The notes beneath the pieces are model-generated. The model saw only the letters and a list, made by a program, of their open reading frames with translations, ran no database searches and was not told the DNA's origin. 64,000 nt of DNA from Prorocentrum cordatum (taxonomy: Eukaryota > Sar > Dinophyceae > Prorocentrales > Prorocentraceae). The stretch covers positions 124,001 to 188,000 of the forward strand of contig CAUYUJ010014592.1 in the NCBI GenBank assembly GCA_963575745.1. The letters are read 5' to 3'. A program made the translations under genes and the position numbers. The first letter of the stretch is position 1. Each line of letters starts with the position of its first letter. Shown one piece after another: positions 30,364 through 40,341 of this stretch.

Positions 30364-33134
30364 ATGCAGCCGAGCCTCTTTCGGCAGCGCCTGCTGGAGC
30401 TCGCCGCCGAGTACGAGGCCCAGCACGCGGCGGCGGCTCGATCCCCGAGGCACCGCAGCGCGGTCTCCTTCGCCGAGGCTCTAGGCTTCCCAGATGGGGT
30501 CGGAGCAGATGGGGTCGGAGGACCGTGCCGCATCGCCGAGACATCGCCGAGGCATCGCCGATGCGGCTCGGTGCGGAGCCCGACCTGCTCCGCGTCGGCG
30601 TCGCCGATGCGTCGCAGATGCATCGGCGCCGCTGCGGCGCGACCCTCCGACGCCACCTGCTCCGACCCCCTCGGGGAGGCCTCTCGAGGCGCCCGACGGC
30701 CCGGCCGAGGACGGGGCGGCGGAGGGCAGGAGCGGCGGTGGGCCAGCCCCGGCGGCGGGCGCTTCGGCGGCCGCCGACCGTGGCGAGGGCCCGCTGGCGC
30801 CAGGAGGGAACCTCGTGGCGCTTCGCGCTCCCCCCGTAGAGCCGCCGAGGCATCCCGTGGAAAGCTCGGATATGGAGTACAGGGAGCTGGCGAGGAGCTC
30901 CAGAGCAAGTTCAGATCGAAGAATCAACAACGCCACAAGCATAAATTTGTGGCGCTCCGCGAGGATTTCTTGGATCCGCGCTGCGCCCCCCTGGCGGCGC
31001 CTCCGGCGCCGCCCCTGGCGCGCTCCGCGCGCCAGGGAGGGGGCTCCGGCGCAGATCCAAGAAATCCGCGCGGAGTGCCCAAAGTTTATTCTCATGGTGT
31101 TTTTTCTTCTCCTAACAGAGCTGACGAGGAACTCAAGAGCAAGTTCAGCGGGTCTCGGATCACTGTGCGGTTCGAGCCCCGAGGCAGTCCCCATCGCCGG
31201 CAGGCGTGATCGCAGCAATGTCTCCACATTCGCGGACGCACGCAGCTCGCAGATTACCGAGGCAAGTGTGACGCAGTCCGCCTCCATGCAAGAGAGAAAC
31301 AGGTTCTGCAATCGCGTGAGGAGGTCTGCGATCAATAGATCGAATAGACTATCGCAACAGCTAAATACTAAAAATGATATTGCCTCGTTTGTGAAGAGCC
31401 GCTTCTTCAGCGCTGTATCCGCCTCCGTCATCTTGGTGAGCACAGCGCTGATTGGTATTGAGACCCAAGCTCTTTCCAGCCTGTCCAACCAAAGGTCAGG
31501 GTCGGATCACCTCTTAGTTTATCTATCAGTATCGAATCACTGTCTCACGTTTCTTTACCTCGCGGAGGTGGTACTGCGCATAAAAGTCTTAGGAATCATG
31601 CACCCCAAGGACAGGTGGTGGAATCTATTCGACATCGCCATCCTGCTTCTGGCGCTCGCCGAGGTTATTCTGGACATCGTCGTGCGCGCGTTCTTCGGCA
31701 AGGATAGCAACCTCTTCGATAACGGTGGAATGGCGAAGATGCTGCGCCTCTTTCGCCTTGCCCGGCTTCTCCGCATCGTTCGAACGTTTCGCCAATTGAA
31801 GCCTTTGCGAGTGCTTGTGCATTCTATCGCATCTGCCGGCAAGTCTGTTGTTTGGGCTCTCATGTTGCTCGTCATGATCGTGTTTGCCTTTGCAGTTATC
31901 TTGACGCAGGCTGTGTCTGAGCATACCGAAGGTGGCACCCGAATAGATGACGGTGATCTAGTCAAGTATTACGGAGACCTTTTCCGGTCAATGTTGAGTC
32001 TTTGGATGGCCGTGTCTGGGGGTATTAGTTGGCACGAGCTCACCGCGCCCCTGAAGGAAATGGGAACCGCCGCTTGGATGATGCTGTTTCTATCATATAT
32101 TACCTTCGTATATTTCTTCGTGCTCAATGTGGTGATCGGCTCAGTTGTTGGAAGCACTTAGGGCGTTTGTTGCGTCACATCGTTTCATTTTTGCTGGTCA
32201 ATGAAACATGTTGCTCATAGTTATCGGGTGAATGTGTCCTTCGTGTCCACGTCACCGTCACGCAACGAGTCGAAATCGTTTCCCTAGTGAATTGTTGGGG
32301 CGCGTTTGTAGTCTGCGGCGTCGCCTCTGTAGGCCCACCTTAGCTTCGTCCTAGGCCATGTGGGCGAAGTTGTTTGTCTGAGACAGTTTCCAACACGTTT
32401 CCCATGTGCGTTATCAGAGCGTTGTCGTCCCCTCTTCCGGTAAATACTCCCTCTCCATGGGAGCGTGTTATCATAGTTTCTAAGGTTCACGCCGCGTGTA
32501 ATAACAGTGTTTCCCAAAACAGTTGTTTCCACTAGTTGTCGGTTGCAGTTTGCTTATCGTTTCCTGTTCCATGCTATTGGCTAACAAGACGAACAATGAT
32601 ACAACTATAACAGACTCGCCCTGCACGTTTCCAACAATCACTAAGGTGACTGGTGTCTTCTGTCAGAATGCAATCGAAGGGGCTCAAACGGATCTGGATC
32701 TCACCATCGAGGCCCAGTTCAAGGAGAAGGAGGTATACGCAAACCGCCTGAAGCTGCTCTTCGAGGAGATGAATGCGGATCACGATGCCAACTACGAGGG
32801 GCTGACAGCAGCCGATATATACGAGCAGATGGAGAAGCCAAAGGTGCAGTCGTGGTTCAAGGCTATGGACATCGACGCGAAGCAGGCGTGGAAGTTGTTC
32901 AAGGCCCTCGACCCAGCAAACTCTGGCATAATCTCTCTGCAGGATTTCGTGGAGGGGTGCCTGCAGATGAAGGGGTCGGCTACTCGCGTTGACGTGGAGT
33001 CGCTGAAGTGGGAGATCAGAGCTGCGAATAGGCGCGCCGAGCGCAAGGCTGAGAGAATCGCCCAGCTTCTAGAAGCCATTCCAGGATCGGAGGTCGCACT
33101 TTGCGCCGCCTGTCGCGGATCTGGTGCCGGGTGA
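30364..33134 (+). CDS. Voltage-gated cation channel, six-TM with EF-hand tail, copy 3
   Basis: Third paralogue. Exons 30,364-30,477, 30,689-30,894, 31,129-32,131 and 32,646-33,134 give 603 aa. S4, pore and EF-hand match copy 2. Differences cluster in the N-terminal linker (for example STFADARSSQITEASVTQS) and in single sites such as YLSVSNH for VLSVSNH in S2. The frame in this copy runs unbroken from exon 2 through intron 2 into exon 3, because the intron is 234 bp. That would be misread as coding without the other copies. Confidence 0.88.
30478..30688 (+). mobile_element. Intron 1 of copy 3: introner-like, GC-AG, 211 bp
   Basis: GAGGC junction repeats at 30,475-30,479 and 30,686-30,690. The left repeat is AGGCTTCCCAGATGGGG and the right is CCCCTCGGGGAGGCCT. 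Shortest of the three versions. Confidence 0.8.
30895..31128 (+). mobile_element. Intron 2 of copy 3: introner-like, 234 bp
   Basis: Same inverted-repeat insert as in copies 1 and 2. The flanking direct repeat has diverged (AGCTGGCGAGGAGC against AGCTGACGAGGAAC), so the two exon repeats are drifting apart, as expected if one is not translated. Confidence 0.72.
32132..32645 (+). other. Intron 3 of copy 3, GT-AG
   Basis: 514 bp, AATGTG/GTGATCGG to CACTAAG/GTGACTGG, at the conserved S6 position. Confidence 0.88.
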
Positions 33135-33829
33135 CGGAGGTGGGCTCAGTGCCTCCTCGTTTTCTCTTCCCTCTCCTCTTTGGGAGGGGGAGCTGGGGCA
33201 TGCCGGTTGCTCTGCAGCTGCGAGATGTACGCGACAACCTAGAATGTTTAATTATTGGTTTTTGCGAATCGTTGTTTTTGAGCTCCCTGAGCGCACTAAG
33301 CTGTCTCGGGTGGGCAGCGAGTCACGGCCGACCTGGTCTGCTCACCGTTCCTTGATCTGTCAGATTTGGAAGACATCGTCTTCTGACAGTCTCCATGTTC
33401 CCGTGCCCACCTCGAGACTCGAGGCTCGAGTCGCCAGTCGGCGTCTGGCGCTCACAGCCGACGCTGCGGACTCAGACGGGGCATTTCATCCACACGAAGC
33501 TGTGTGTACGAGTATGTGCTGGGCGCGTAGCTGCATCAGGCCCATCGTGTTGTTTTTGTTGCTGTGCAGGGCAGCGGCACCGGCATCTTTCTCCCATCTG
33601 ATCTGACGCGGGGCTCACGCCAAGGTGCCTTGAATCCCGCTGCTCGCCGCCGTCCTCTTCCGTCTGCCCGGGCGTCCGCCCCGGCGCCCCGGCTCGAGCC
33701 CGCGGGAGGCGCCGGCTTGCCTCCAAGGGAACTATAGTTCCCTTGGAGGCAAGCGTGAAATCGAAATCTGGAAATGAAATCGTGAACTCTAATCGTGAAA
33801 TCGTGAAATCGAAATCTGTATCGTGATTA

Positions 33830-36453
33830 TACATGTAACGGGGGACCGGTTCCGGGGCCCGGGGGCTGGAGCCCCGACCACAAATGTGGTGCCCGGCGCG
33901 CCGGGAGCCCTGCCGGAGCGCCAGGGGAGTCCAAGATCGCCCGAAGATGGCTTCGGAACGCTCGAAAACGCGCTCCGATGGCTCCGGATGCCTTTCAAGA
34001 CGACTCCCATGACGCCAAGACGGCCCCCGAAGACGCCCCAAGAGGCACCTTGAGAGAGCTCCAACAAGCAAGAATCGTCGATTTCCTATGAGGAAGGTGA
34101 TGCTTTTGCCGTGTTCGCCTTTTAGGCTTCCACTGCGTCCAAGACGGCCTAAGAAGCACCCAAGACGGTCGAGGATGCCCCCAAGAGGGCCCCAAGACGG
34201 CCCACGAGGGGGCCAAGACGGCCTCCGAGGCGCCCAAACCGCCCAAGAACGCCCCGAGTCGGCGCCCAAGACGGAGACGAGGAACCGAAGATTCGAGCGC
34301 ATTGGCCCAAGAGGCCCCCAAGAGACCCCAAGAGGCTCCGAGAAGCGCCCCAGAAGCTCCTAGAGGCCCCCAAGGGACCCGCAAAAACACTAAAAGAGGC
34401 CCCGAAGACGCCCCAAGAGGCACCCCAATAGAGCCCCAAATAAGCAAACATCGTTGATTTCCCACAGGAAAACTGATATCCGTAAGGGCTTCGCCCCCTG
34501 CCGCCGGCCCCCTCTCTCGGAGAATGGGCAATGGAATAGCGAAGTCATGAGGCTTTGGCTTCACCGTGAAGCAGCGTCGGAACTTCATGCGAAGACGATG
34601 GGTAATTGGCAAGACGAATGTAGATTGCGAGTCTATTGTTGTATTCGCTGTTGTATGAATTTCAGAAATGTGGCAAATCTATATGTGTTTGGACCCTTAC
34701 CCCGCCGATCTGTGTGAGGGGTGCCACCGGATTTCAAACATGTGGCGAATCTTGTGTGTGTTTTTGGACCCTCACCCTGTCGTTCCGCGTTAGGGGTGCC
34801 ACCGAATTTCAGAAATGTTGAGAATCTTTTGGGTTTTCGGACCCTGACCCCGCCGGTCTGCGTGAGGGGTGCCATCGAATTTCAGAAATGTAAACAAATC
34901 CCGTGTGTTTTTGGACCCTGACCCCGCCGATCTGCGTGAGGGGTGCCACCGAATTTTTCAACATGTGGCAAATCCCTTCTGTTGTTGGACCCTGACCCCG
35001 CCGATTTGCATGAGGGGTGCCACCGAATTTCAGAAATGTGGCAAGTCCCATGTGTTTTTGGACCCTGACCCCGCCGATCTGCGTGAGGGGCACCACCGAA
35101 TTTTACAACATGTGGCAAATCCCTTCTGTTGTTGGACCCTGACCCCGCCGATCTGCATGAGGGGTGCCACCGAATTTCAGAAATGTGGCAAATCCCATGT
35201 GTTTTTGGACCCTGACCCCGCCGATCTGCGTGAGGGGTCCCACCGAATTTCAAACATGTGGCAAATCCTTTGTGCTGTTGGACCCTGACCCCGCCGATCT
35301 GCGTGAGGGGTGTTAATTTTTACCCACCCCAGCAATTCAGAGCACACGCTCAGGGCGTGCTAAACCTGCCCGTTTGGGCCTCCCCGCCCTCGCGCGGTCC
35401 TTTAACAAGGAACAGTAAGTAGCAAGACGCAGAATTATAACAGTGGAAACTGTAAGCTGCAACTGGTAAAGGAATCTGCGAACCTTCGGCCTACAGCCTG
35501 GTGGCCCCACAAGGGGGCTGGCGGATTGATGGCGTGTTCGCCCTTTGCTTCCACTGCGTCCAAGACGGCCCAAGAGGCACCCAAGACGGTCGAGGATGCC
35601 CCCAAGAGGGCTCCAAGACGGCCCACGAGGGGGCCACGACGGCCCACGAGACGCCTAAACCGCCCAAGAACGCCCCAAGTCGGCGCCCAAGACGGGGACG
35701 GGGAACCGAAAATGCGAGCCATTTGGCCCACGAGGCCCTCAGGAGACCCTCAGGAGACCCCAAGAGGCTCCAAGAGCCCAAGAAGCCCCAAGAGGTCCCG
35801 AAGAGACACGCACAAACACAAAAAGAGGCCCCGAACACGCCCCAAGGGGCACCCGAGCCCCAAGAAGCAACACTTGCCGACTTCCTATAGGGAAACTGAT
35901 GTTTTTTTCCGTGTTCGCCTTTTGAGCTTCCTTTGCGTACAAGACGGCCAAAGAGGCACCCAAGCCGGTCGAGGATGCCCCCAAGAGGGCCCCAAGACGG
36001 CCCACGAGGGGGCCAAGACGGCCTCCGAGGCGCCCAAACCGCCCAAGAACGCCCCGAGTCGGCGCCCAAGACGGGGACGAGGAACCGAAGATTCGAGCGT
36101 GTTGGCCCAAGAGGCCCCCAGGAGACCTTAAGAGGCTCCAAGAAGCGCCCAAGAAGCTCCAAGAGGCCCCCAAGAGACCCGCAAAAACACAAAAAGAGGC
36201 CCCGAAACAGCCCCCCAATGGGCCCCCAAAAACGGCCCAAGAGAGCACCAGGGCGCGCCCAAGAGGGTCGACCAGAGAGCTGGTCCGACTTTCCACTCCA
36301 CACAGGATCCGTCCCCGGCGTTGCCTCAAGCACGTGTTGCTTTTGGAGTCCTCACTTGCCTGAGACAAACTCCAAACATTTTTTCGCACAGCGATCCCTG
36401 TGTGTGTGACACGCTAGAACCTAAGCGCACGCGCAGCGCGCGCGTGGTTCTTA
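33830..36453. repeat. B block module 1 of unit 3, expanded
   Basis: Counterpart of 19,125-20,480 without its 515-bp insertion. The core (T-rich head TTTCCTAT...GTGTTCGCCTTT plus AAGACGGCCC repeats) occurs three times, at 34,075, about 35,525 and 35,880. A 73-bp satellite lies between the first two. The hairpin at 36,414-36,453 precedes TA, TACA and CAGA microsatellites (36,453-36,740). Confidence 0.8.
34640..35320. repeat. 73-bp satellite, about nine units
   Basis: ACCCCGCCGATCTGCGTGAG recurs every ~73 bp (near 34,700, 34,770, 34,843, 34,917, 34,991, 35,063, 35,137, 35,210, 35,284). From about 34,920 two variants alternate: one has TTTCAGAAATGTGGCAAAT with TGTGTTTTTGG, the other CAACATGTGGCAAAT with CTGTTGTTGG. 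The higher-order unit is therefore ~146 bp. It is absent from unit 2. Its core resembles the ~90-bp minisatellite core. Confidence 0.9.
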
Positions 36454-36455
36454 TA

Positions 36456-36500
<45 letters not shown>

Positions 36501-36686
36501 TTTTTTTGTTTTTATGTATTTGCACATACATACATACATACATACATACATGCATGCATGCATGCATGCATGCATGCATACATAAATACATACATACATA
36601 CATACATACATACATACATACATACATACAGACAGACAGACAGACAGACATACATACATACATACATACATACACATCTCTCTATA

Positions 36687-36739
<53 letters not shown>

Positions 36740-36740
36740 G

Positions 36741-37670
36741 AGTAGGCCACGGGGGGGTGGGCCGGGCCGGTGCCACTCTCCCCCATGGGCGCCCCCCGGG
36801 ACCTTTGGGGGGTCACAGACCCCCCGGGGATCGCTCCGGGCCGCTTCCAAATTGCCCGCACGACAGGCCACGCGGGCCGTACAGATTGCCAAGGAAGCCT
36901 CAAGAGGCCCCGAAGACGCCCAAGATGGCCCCAAGACAGCCCAAGAAGCCCCGAAGCCGCCCCAAGAGGCTTCAAAGAAGCGTCCCAAGAGAGTCCCGAG
37001 AGGCCAAAATCGATGATTTTCCATTGTGTGTTTCGATGTGTTTGGTTTTGATCGCCTTTTTACTTTCCGACGCTCCAACAAGGCCCAACAGGAGCTCAAG
37101 AGCGCCCCAAGACTGCCTGGGAGGCCCCCCAGACGGCCTCAAGACGGCCCTGGACAGCCCCAAGACAGCCCAAGAGGCGCCCCAGAGGGCCATAGAAAGC
37201 CCAAGAGGACCCCGAGAAGGCTTCCAGAAGGGCCAATGAGGGGGAACAAAACGTTTCAATTTTATTTTTCCACCTTGAAAGCTTCCCAGGAGGCCCCGAG
37301 AGAGCCCCAAGACGCGCCAAGGAGGCCCCCAAGAGGCCCCGAGGAGGTCCAAAGAGGCCCCCAAAAGACCCCAAGCGGCCCCAACACGAGCGCCATCCCC
37401 GCCCCCTCCGTCAAGTTGCGTTCACGCCGCGCCACGTAGACGCCGTCGCGCAAACCTCTCGGGCCTGGGCGGTTCCAGGAGATGTTCCCGGAGGGGCCTC
37501 CGGGAACATTTGCTTCGGGGGGGCGAGGATCCACGCCTTGCCCCTTGCCGTCGTCGTCGTCGTCGTCATCGTGGGCGTCGTCGTCGTCGGTTCTTCTTGA
37601 AACTGTTCGTAGTTTTTTTGGAAGAGATTCGGGGTTCGGAGTTCGAGAAAGGTTCGGATGTTCGATATAT
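36741..37670. repeat. B block module 2 of unit 3
   Basis: Counterpart of 20,641-21,480. It runs into a TGTATG microsatellite (37,670-37,787) that the DIRS-like element interrupts and that resumes at 48,287. No gene. Confidence 0.8.
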
Positions 37671-37787
37671 GTAGATGTAGGTGTATCTGTATATGTACAT
37701 GTATATGTATATGTACGTGTATGTGTATATGTCTATGTCTCTGTCTATGTCTATGTCTATGTGTGTATGTGTATGTGTATGTGTATG

Positions 37788-37840
37788 CTTCTTCTATTCT
37801 CTGTGAGCAAGCTCCTGCTGTCTCCGCAGCTTCTCTGCCC
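37788..37840 (+). repeat. Split direct repeat A1 of DIRS-like element
   Basis: 53 bp, identical in reading to A2 at 48,041-48,093. It begins right after the TGTATG tract. Confidence 0.92.
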
Positions 37841-37876
37841 AAGTGCCCCCCCGTCGGCCGCGCGTGCGGACGCCTT

Positions 37877-38401
37877 ATGCAGGCGGTCGCACAAGCGGCT
37901 CTCGAGGGCGCCGGGGAGATCTTCTTCAGGGGGCTGCGGGCCGCGCTCTACGAGCGGCTCGTGGCTGCCCCCCTCTCTGTGCTTCAGGACCAAGGGCCTC
38001 CTGCGCCTGCCTGGTCCATCCAGCAGGCGGACTCGTCCGAGGGCGAGGGGGCTTACTGCCCCCTCCCTTCGGCGGGTTCCGCCTGCCCCACCGTCTGCCT
38101 CGGGCTGGCGGTGGATCTGAGCGGCGGGGTCTCTCCCTGGCTGCTCAGCACGGTCGTCGCCCTCCTTTGGGTGACGGCCGCGTGCAGCGCCTGCGCAGGC
38201 TACTGCCTCGGGCTGCTGGGCCCGTACGTGTGGCGGAGGCTCAGGGCCTCCGCCTGGCCGCGCGGTGCGGTTCCTGCTTCCCCTGAGCAGGACCGCCGTG
38301 CGGCGCGAGCGTTGGCCTACGGGGTTCCGCCTCGACCTCGAGCGCTCGAGCGGGCAGACGCCCAGCATTCGGGCGGCAGCTTCCACGGCAGCGCCCATTG
38401 A
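37877..38401 (+). CDS. Small ORF of DIRS-like element with hydrophobic segment
   Basis: 174 aa from ATG 37,877 (MQAVAQAALEGAGEIFFRGL). Near residues 87-115 lies a strongly hydrophobic stretch, SPWLLSTVVALLWVTAACSA followed by CAGYCLGLLG, then a basic WRRLRASAWPR tail, so one membrane span is likely. The stop overlaps the gag start as TGATG, which suggests coupled translation. No family is recognised; DIRS-class elements do not normally carry such a protein. An alternative is a mere open frame in a GC-rich leader. Confidence 0.5.
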   Translation: MQAVAQAALEGAGEIFFRGLRAALYERLVAAPLSVLQDQGPPAPAWSIQQADSSEGEGAYCPLPSAGSACPTVCLGLAVDLSGGVSPWLLSTVVALLWVTAACSACAGYCLGLLGPYVWRRLRASAWPRGAVPASPEQDRRAARALAYGVPPRPRALERADAQHSGGSFHGSAH

Positions 38402-40341
38402 TGGCTGAGCTGCCACCAGTTGGCGGAGGGCCTCTTTGGCCCGAGCTCTACCCATTCGCGGCTCCCACGGCGCGCGACTACGCACGATGGCGCCTAGACG
38501 ACGGCGACACCAGCTGGGCAGCTACCCCCCTCGCGTCTCGAGAAGGGGGCATCCTTCTGGCCCTGCCTGGCGCCTTTCGCTCTACGGCGGAGCTCGAGGC
38601 TGCCGAGGCGGATGGCTTTGCGGGGATGATAGGCCCCTTCCAGCTAGTGGACGTCCAGCTCCAGGGGGCCGCTTCACGGCCGCTCGCCACTACCGCATCC
38701 GTCCTCGTCGTAGATATCGAGGTTGCAGAGCTCGAGCTCGAGTCGCTTTACCCTCTAGAGGTCGGCGAGGACGCAGTCATCGTTCCCTTCGCCGAGGTGC
38801 GCGGCCGCGTCTACTGGCCACATCCTTCGGGGGTTCGGGTGCTTCGCGAGGGCTACGCTCGCTTGCACGGCGCCCCGCCTACTGCAGGAGAAGAGCCGCT
38901 CCCAGGGGCCGATCGGGCTACTCCCTATCACTCTGCCGACGAGATGGAGGAGCCCGAGGGGTTCGCGGCCGACGGGGAAGCCGACCGCACGGCCCCAAGT
39001 GCGCGATCTCCCGCGGTCGCTGGAGTGCCGCGCGGCCCGCCCGCCAAGCGCGCGGGCGCCGCCGCCCCGCCACGGGTCGCGGGTCCCGCTCCGATCGCTC
39101 CTGGTGCCCCTGCGGCGTCTCTGGACGACGGGGCTCCCATGACCCGTGCCGAAGTAGCTGCCGAAATGCGCGCCTTGCTTGCAGCCCACGCGGCCTCCAC
39201 GTTGGTCGGCAGACCCGAGCCGCTGGGCCCCGCGCCGGCTGCCCGGAGCGATCGGCCCGAGGTGCCTCAGCTTTTCAGCGACGAAGCGGCGCGCCTCGGG
39301 CTGGATCCTGCGGGGATCGAGGCCGTCCTGTCTCACGCGCCCGTGGCCCCACAGCGGGTCTCCGCGCGTCCCAAGGGTCCGACCTCCGCGCTGGTCTCGG
39401 CGCGGGAAAAGGCGCGCTCTCTTGCTGTCCCTCGGGCCCCTTCGTCCGGTTTCGGGCCGATGGGTCCCCCGCCGCCACCTGGGCTAGCCCATCCCGCTGC
39501 GGTCGACGGCTTTGCCGAGGCGGGCGGCGCCGACGGGTCAGAGCCGCCCCATGCGGCCAATCCGACGGACTTCAGCCTCATGCTACAGTGCCTGCACCAG
39601 TCCCTCTTATTGCAGCAGGGGCGGGGCCATCGCCCAACCGTCCATCCGCTTCTGGGGACCCTGAGCGACTCAGCTCAATCTCCGCCCACGAGCTCGGGCG
39701 ACCCTGCGCCCGCATCGGCTCAGATGGGGGGAATCGCTCGGAGGCGCGAGTGGCAGCAAGCGCTGATACAGCACGGCCCCGACGTACGAGGACTGATGAA
39801 GGAGAATTTGGCCCGCGTCCTGGGCGTGGAAGTCAGCGCCGTGACCCCCATGGCCATGCATCAGTACTTTCGGGAGCACAGTCCCCTGGGGGCTCAGCCG
39901 ACGACGCACGAGTTGTTGACGCATTTCGCCTTCCTCAGCGCCGAGCTGTGGCGGGCCTGCGAAGAGGGCAACCCCGAGAGAGTCCAGACCTTACTGACGT
40001 GTCAGTGCATGTTCATCGACCAGCTGGCGGGGGACCGCGGCTATCTCGAGGCCGCCTGGTTCCTCACGGGGCTGGAGCCCCCCCCGTGTCGCGCGACCAG
40101 TCGTCACACGGAGCGCGAGGCCCAGACCCCGTTCTCACCCCTGGTGGATCCTCGCTGGCTGTCGGCGCAGGGCGAATACGTGAAGGAGCTGCAAGCATTT
40201 CGGGCGCGTCTCGACGCCGAGCGCGCCGTCGCGCTTCCCAAGCATCCACCTCATCAGCCCAAGCAGCCCAAGGTTTCGAAGCCCCCCTTCAAGTCTCAGG
40301 GTGCTTCCAAGGCTCCGAAGGCGGTGCCCAAGAAGGACTGA
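38401..40341 (+). CDS. Gag-like ORF of DIRS-like element
   Basis: 646 aa, ATG at 38,401. The N-terminal part is mixed (MAELPPVGGGPLWPELYPF), the middle Ala/Pro-rich, and the C-terminal third helical and globular in composition (WQQALIQHGPDVRGLMKENL, TTHELLTHFAFLSAELWRAC). The tail is Lys/Pro-rich (KHPPHQPKQPKVSKPPFKSQ) and could bind nucleic acid. There is no CCHC knuckle. Identity as Gag rests on position ahead of RT and on composition. The pol frame lies in -1 relative to it and is open across the whole region. Confidence 0.72.
   Translation: MAELPPVGGGPLWPELYPFAAPTARDYARWRLDDGDTSWAATPLASREGGILLALPGAFRSTAELEAAEADGFAGMIGPFQLVDVQLQGAASRPLATTASVLVVDIEVAELELESLYPLEVGEDAVIVPFAEVRGRVYWPHPSGVRVLREGYARLHGAPPTAGEEPLPGADRATPYHSADEMEEPEGFAADGEADRTAPSARSPAVAGVPRGPPAKRAGAAAPPRVAGPAPIAPGAPAASLDDGAPMTRAEVAAEMRALLAAHAASTLVGRPEPLGPAPAARSDRPEVPQLFSDEAARLGLDPAGIEAVLSHAPVAPQRVSARPKGPTSALVSAREKARSLAVPRAPSSGFGPMGPPPPPGLAHPAAVDGFAEAGGADGSEPPHAANPTDFSLMLQCLHQSLLLQQGRGHRPTVHPLLGTLSDSAQSPPTSSGDPAPASAQMGGIARRREWQQALIQHGPDVRGLMKENLARVLGVEVSAVTPMAMHQYFREHSPLGAQPTTHELLTHFAFLSAELWRACEEGNPERVQTLLTCQCMFIDQLAGDRGYLEAAWFLTGLEPPPCRATSRHTEREAQTPFSPLVDPRWLSAQGEYVKELQAFRARLDAERAVALPKHPPHQPKQPKVSKPPFKSQGASKAPKAVPKKD

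Larger units (their letters stand above)
27769..33830. repeat. Tandem array unit 3, gene-bearing part (A3)
   Basis: Close copy of unit 2. The spacer 27,769-29,240 holds the palindrome field and the empty MITE site (28,541-28,546), without a gene. The 3' flank 33,135-33,830 matches 18,498-19,124, with a short direct repeat (TTCCCTTGGAGGCAAG) near 33,740. Confidence 0.88.

Noticed and set aside
30494-32161. Unspliced 555-aa frame of channel copy 3 as the real protein
   Set aside because: It is open only because intron 2 is 234 bp here. Copies 1 and 2 are out of frame at the same place, and the insert is an inverted-repeat element between duplicated exon ends.
38436-40341. N-terminal ~635 residues of the 9.4-kb open frame as part of pol
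   Set aside because: They overlap the gag-like frame, are Arg/Ser/Gly-rich in the manner of a GC-rich off-frame shadow, and hold no domain. Pol is described from 40,342 on.
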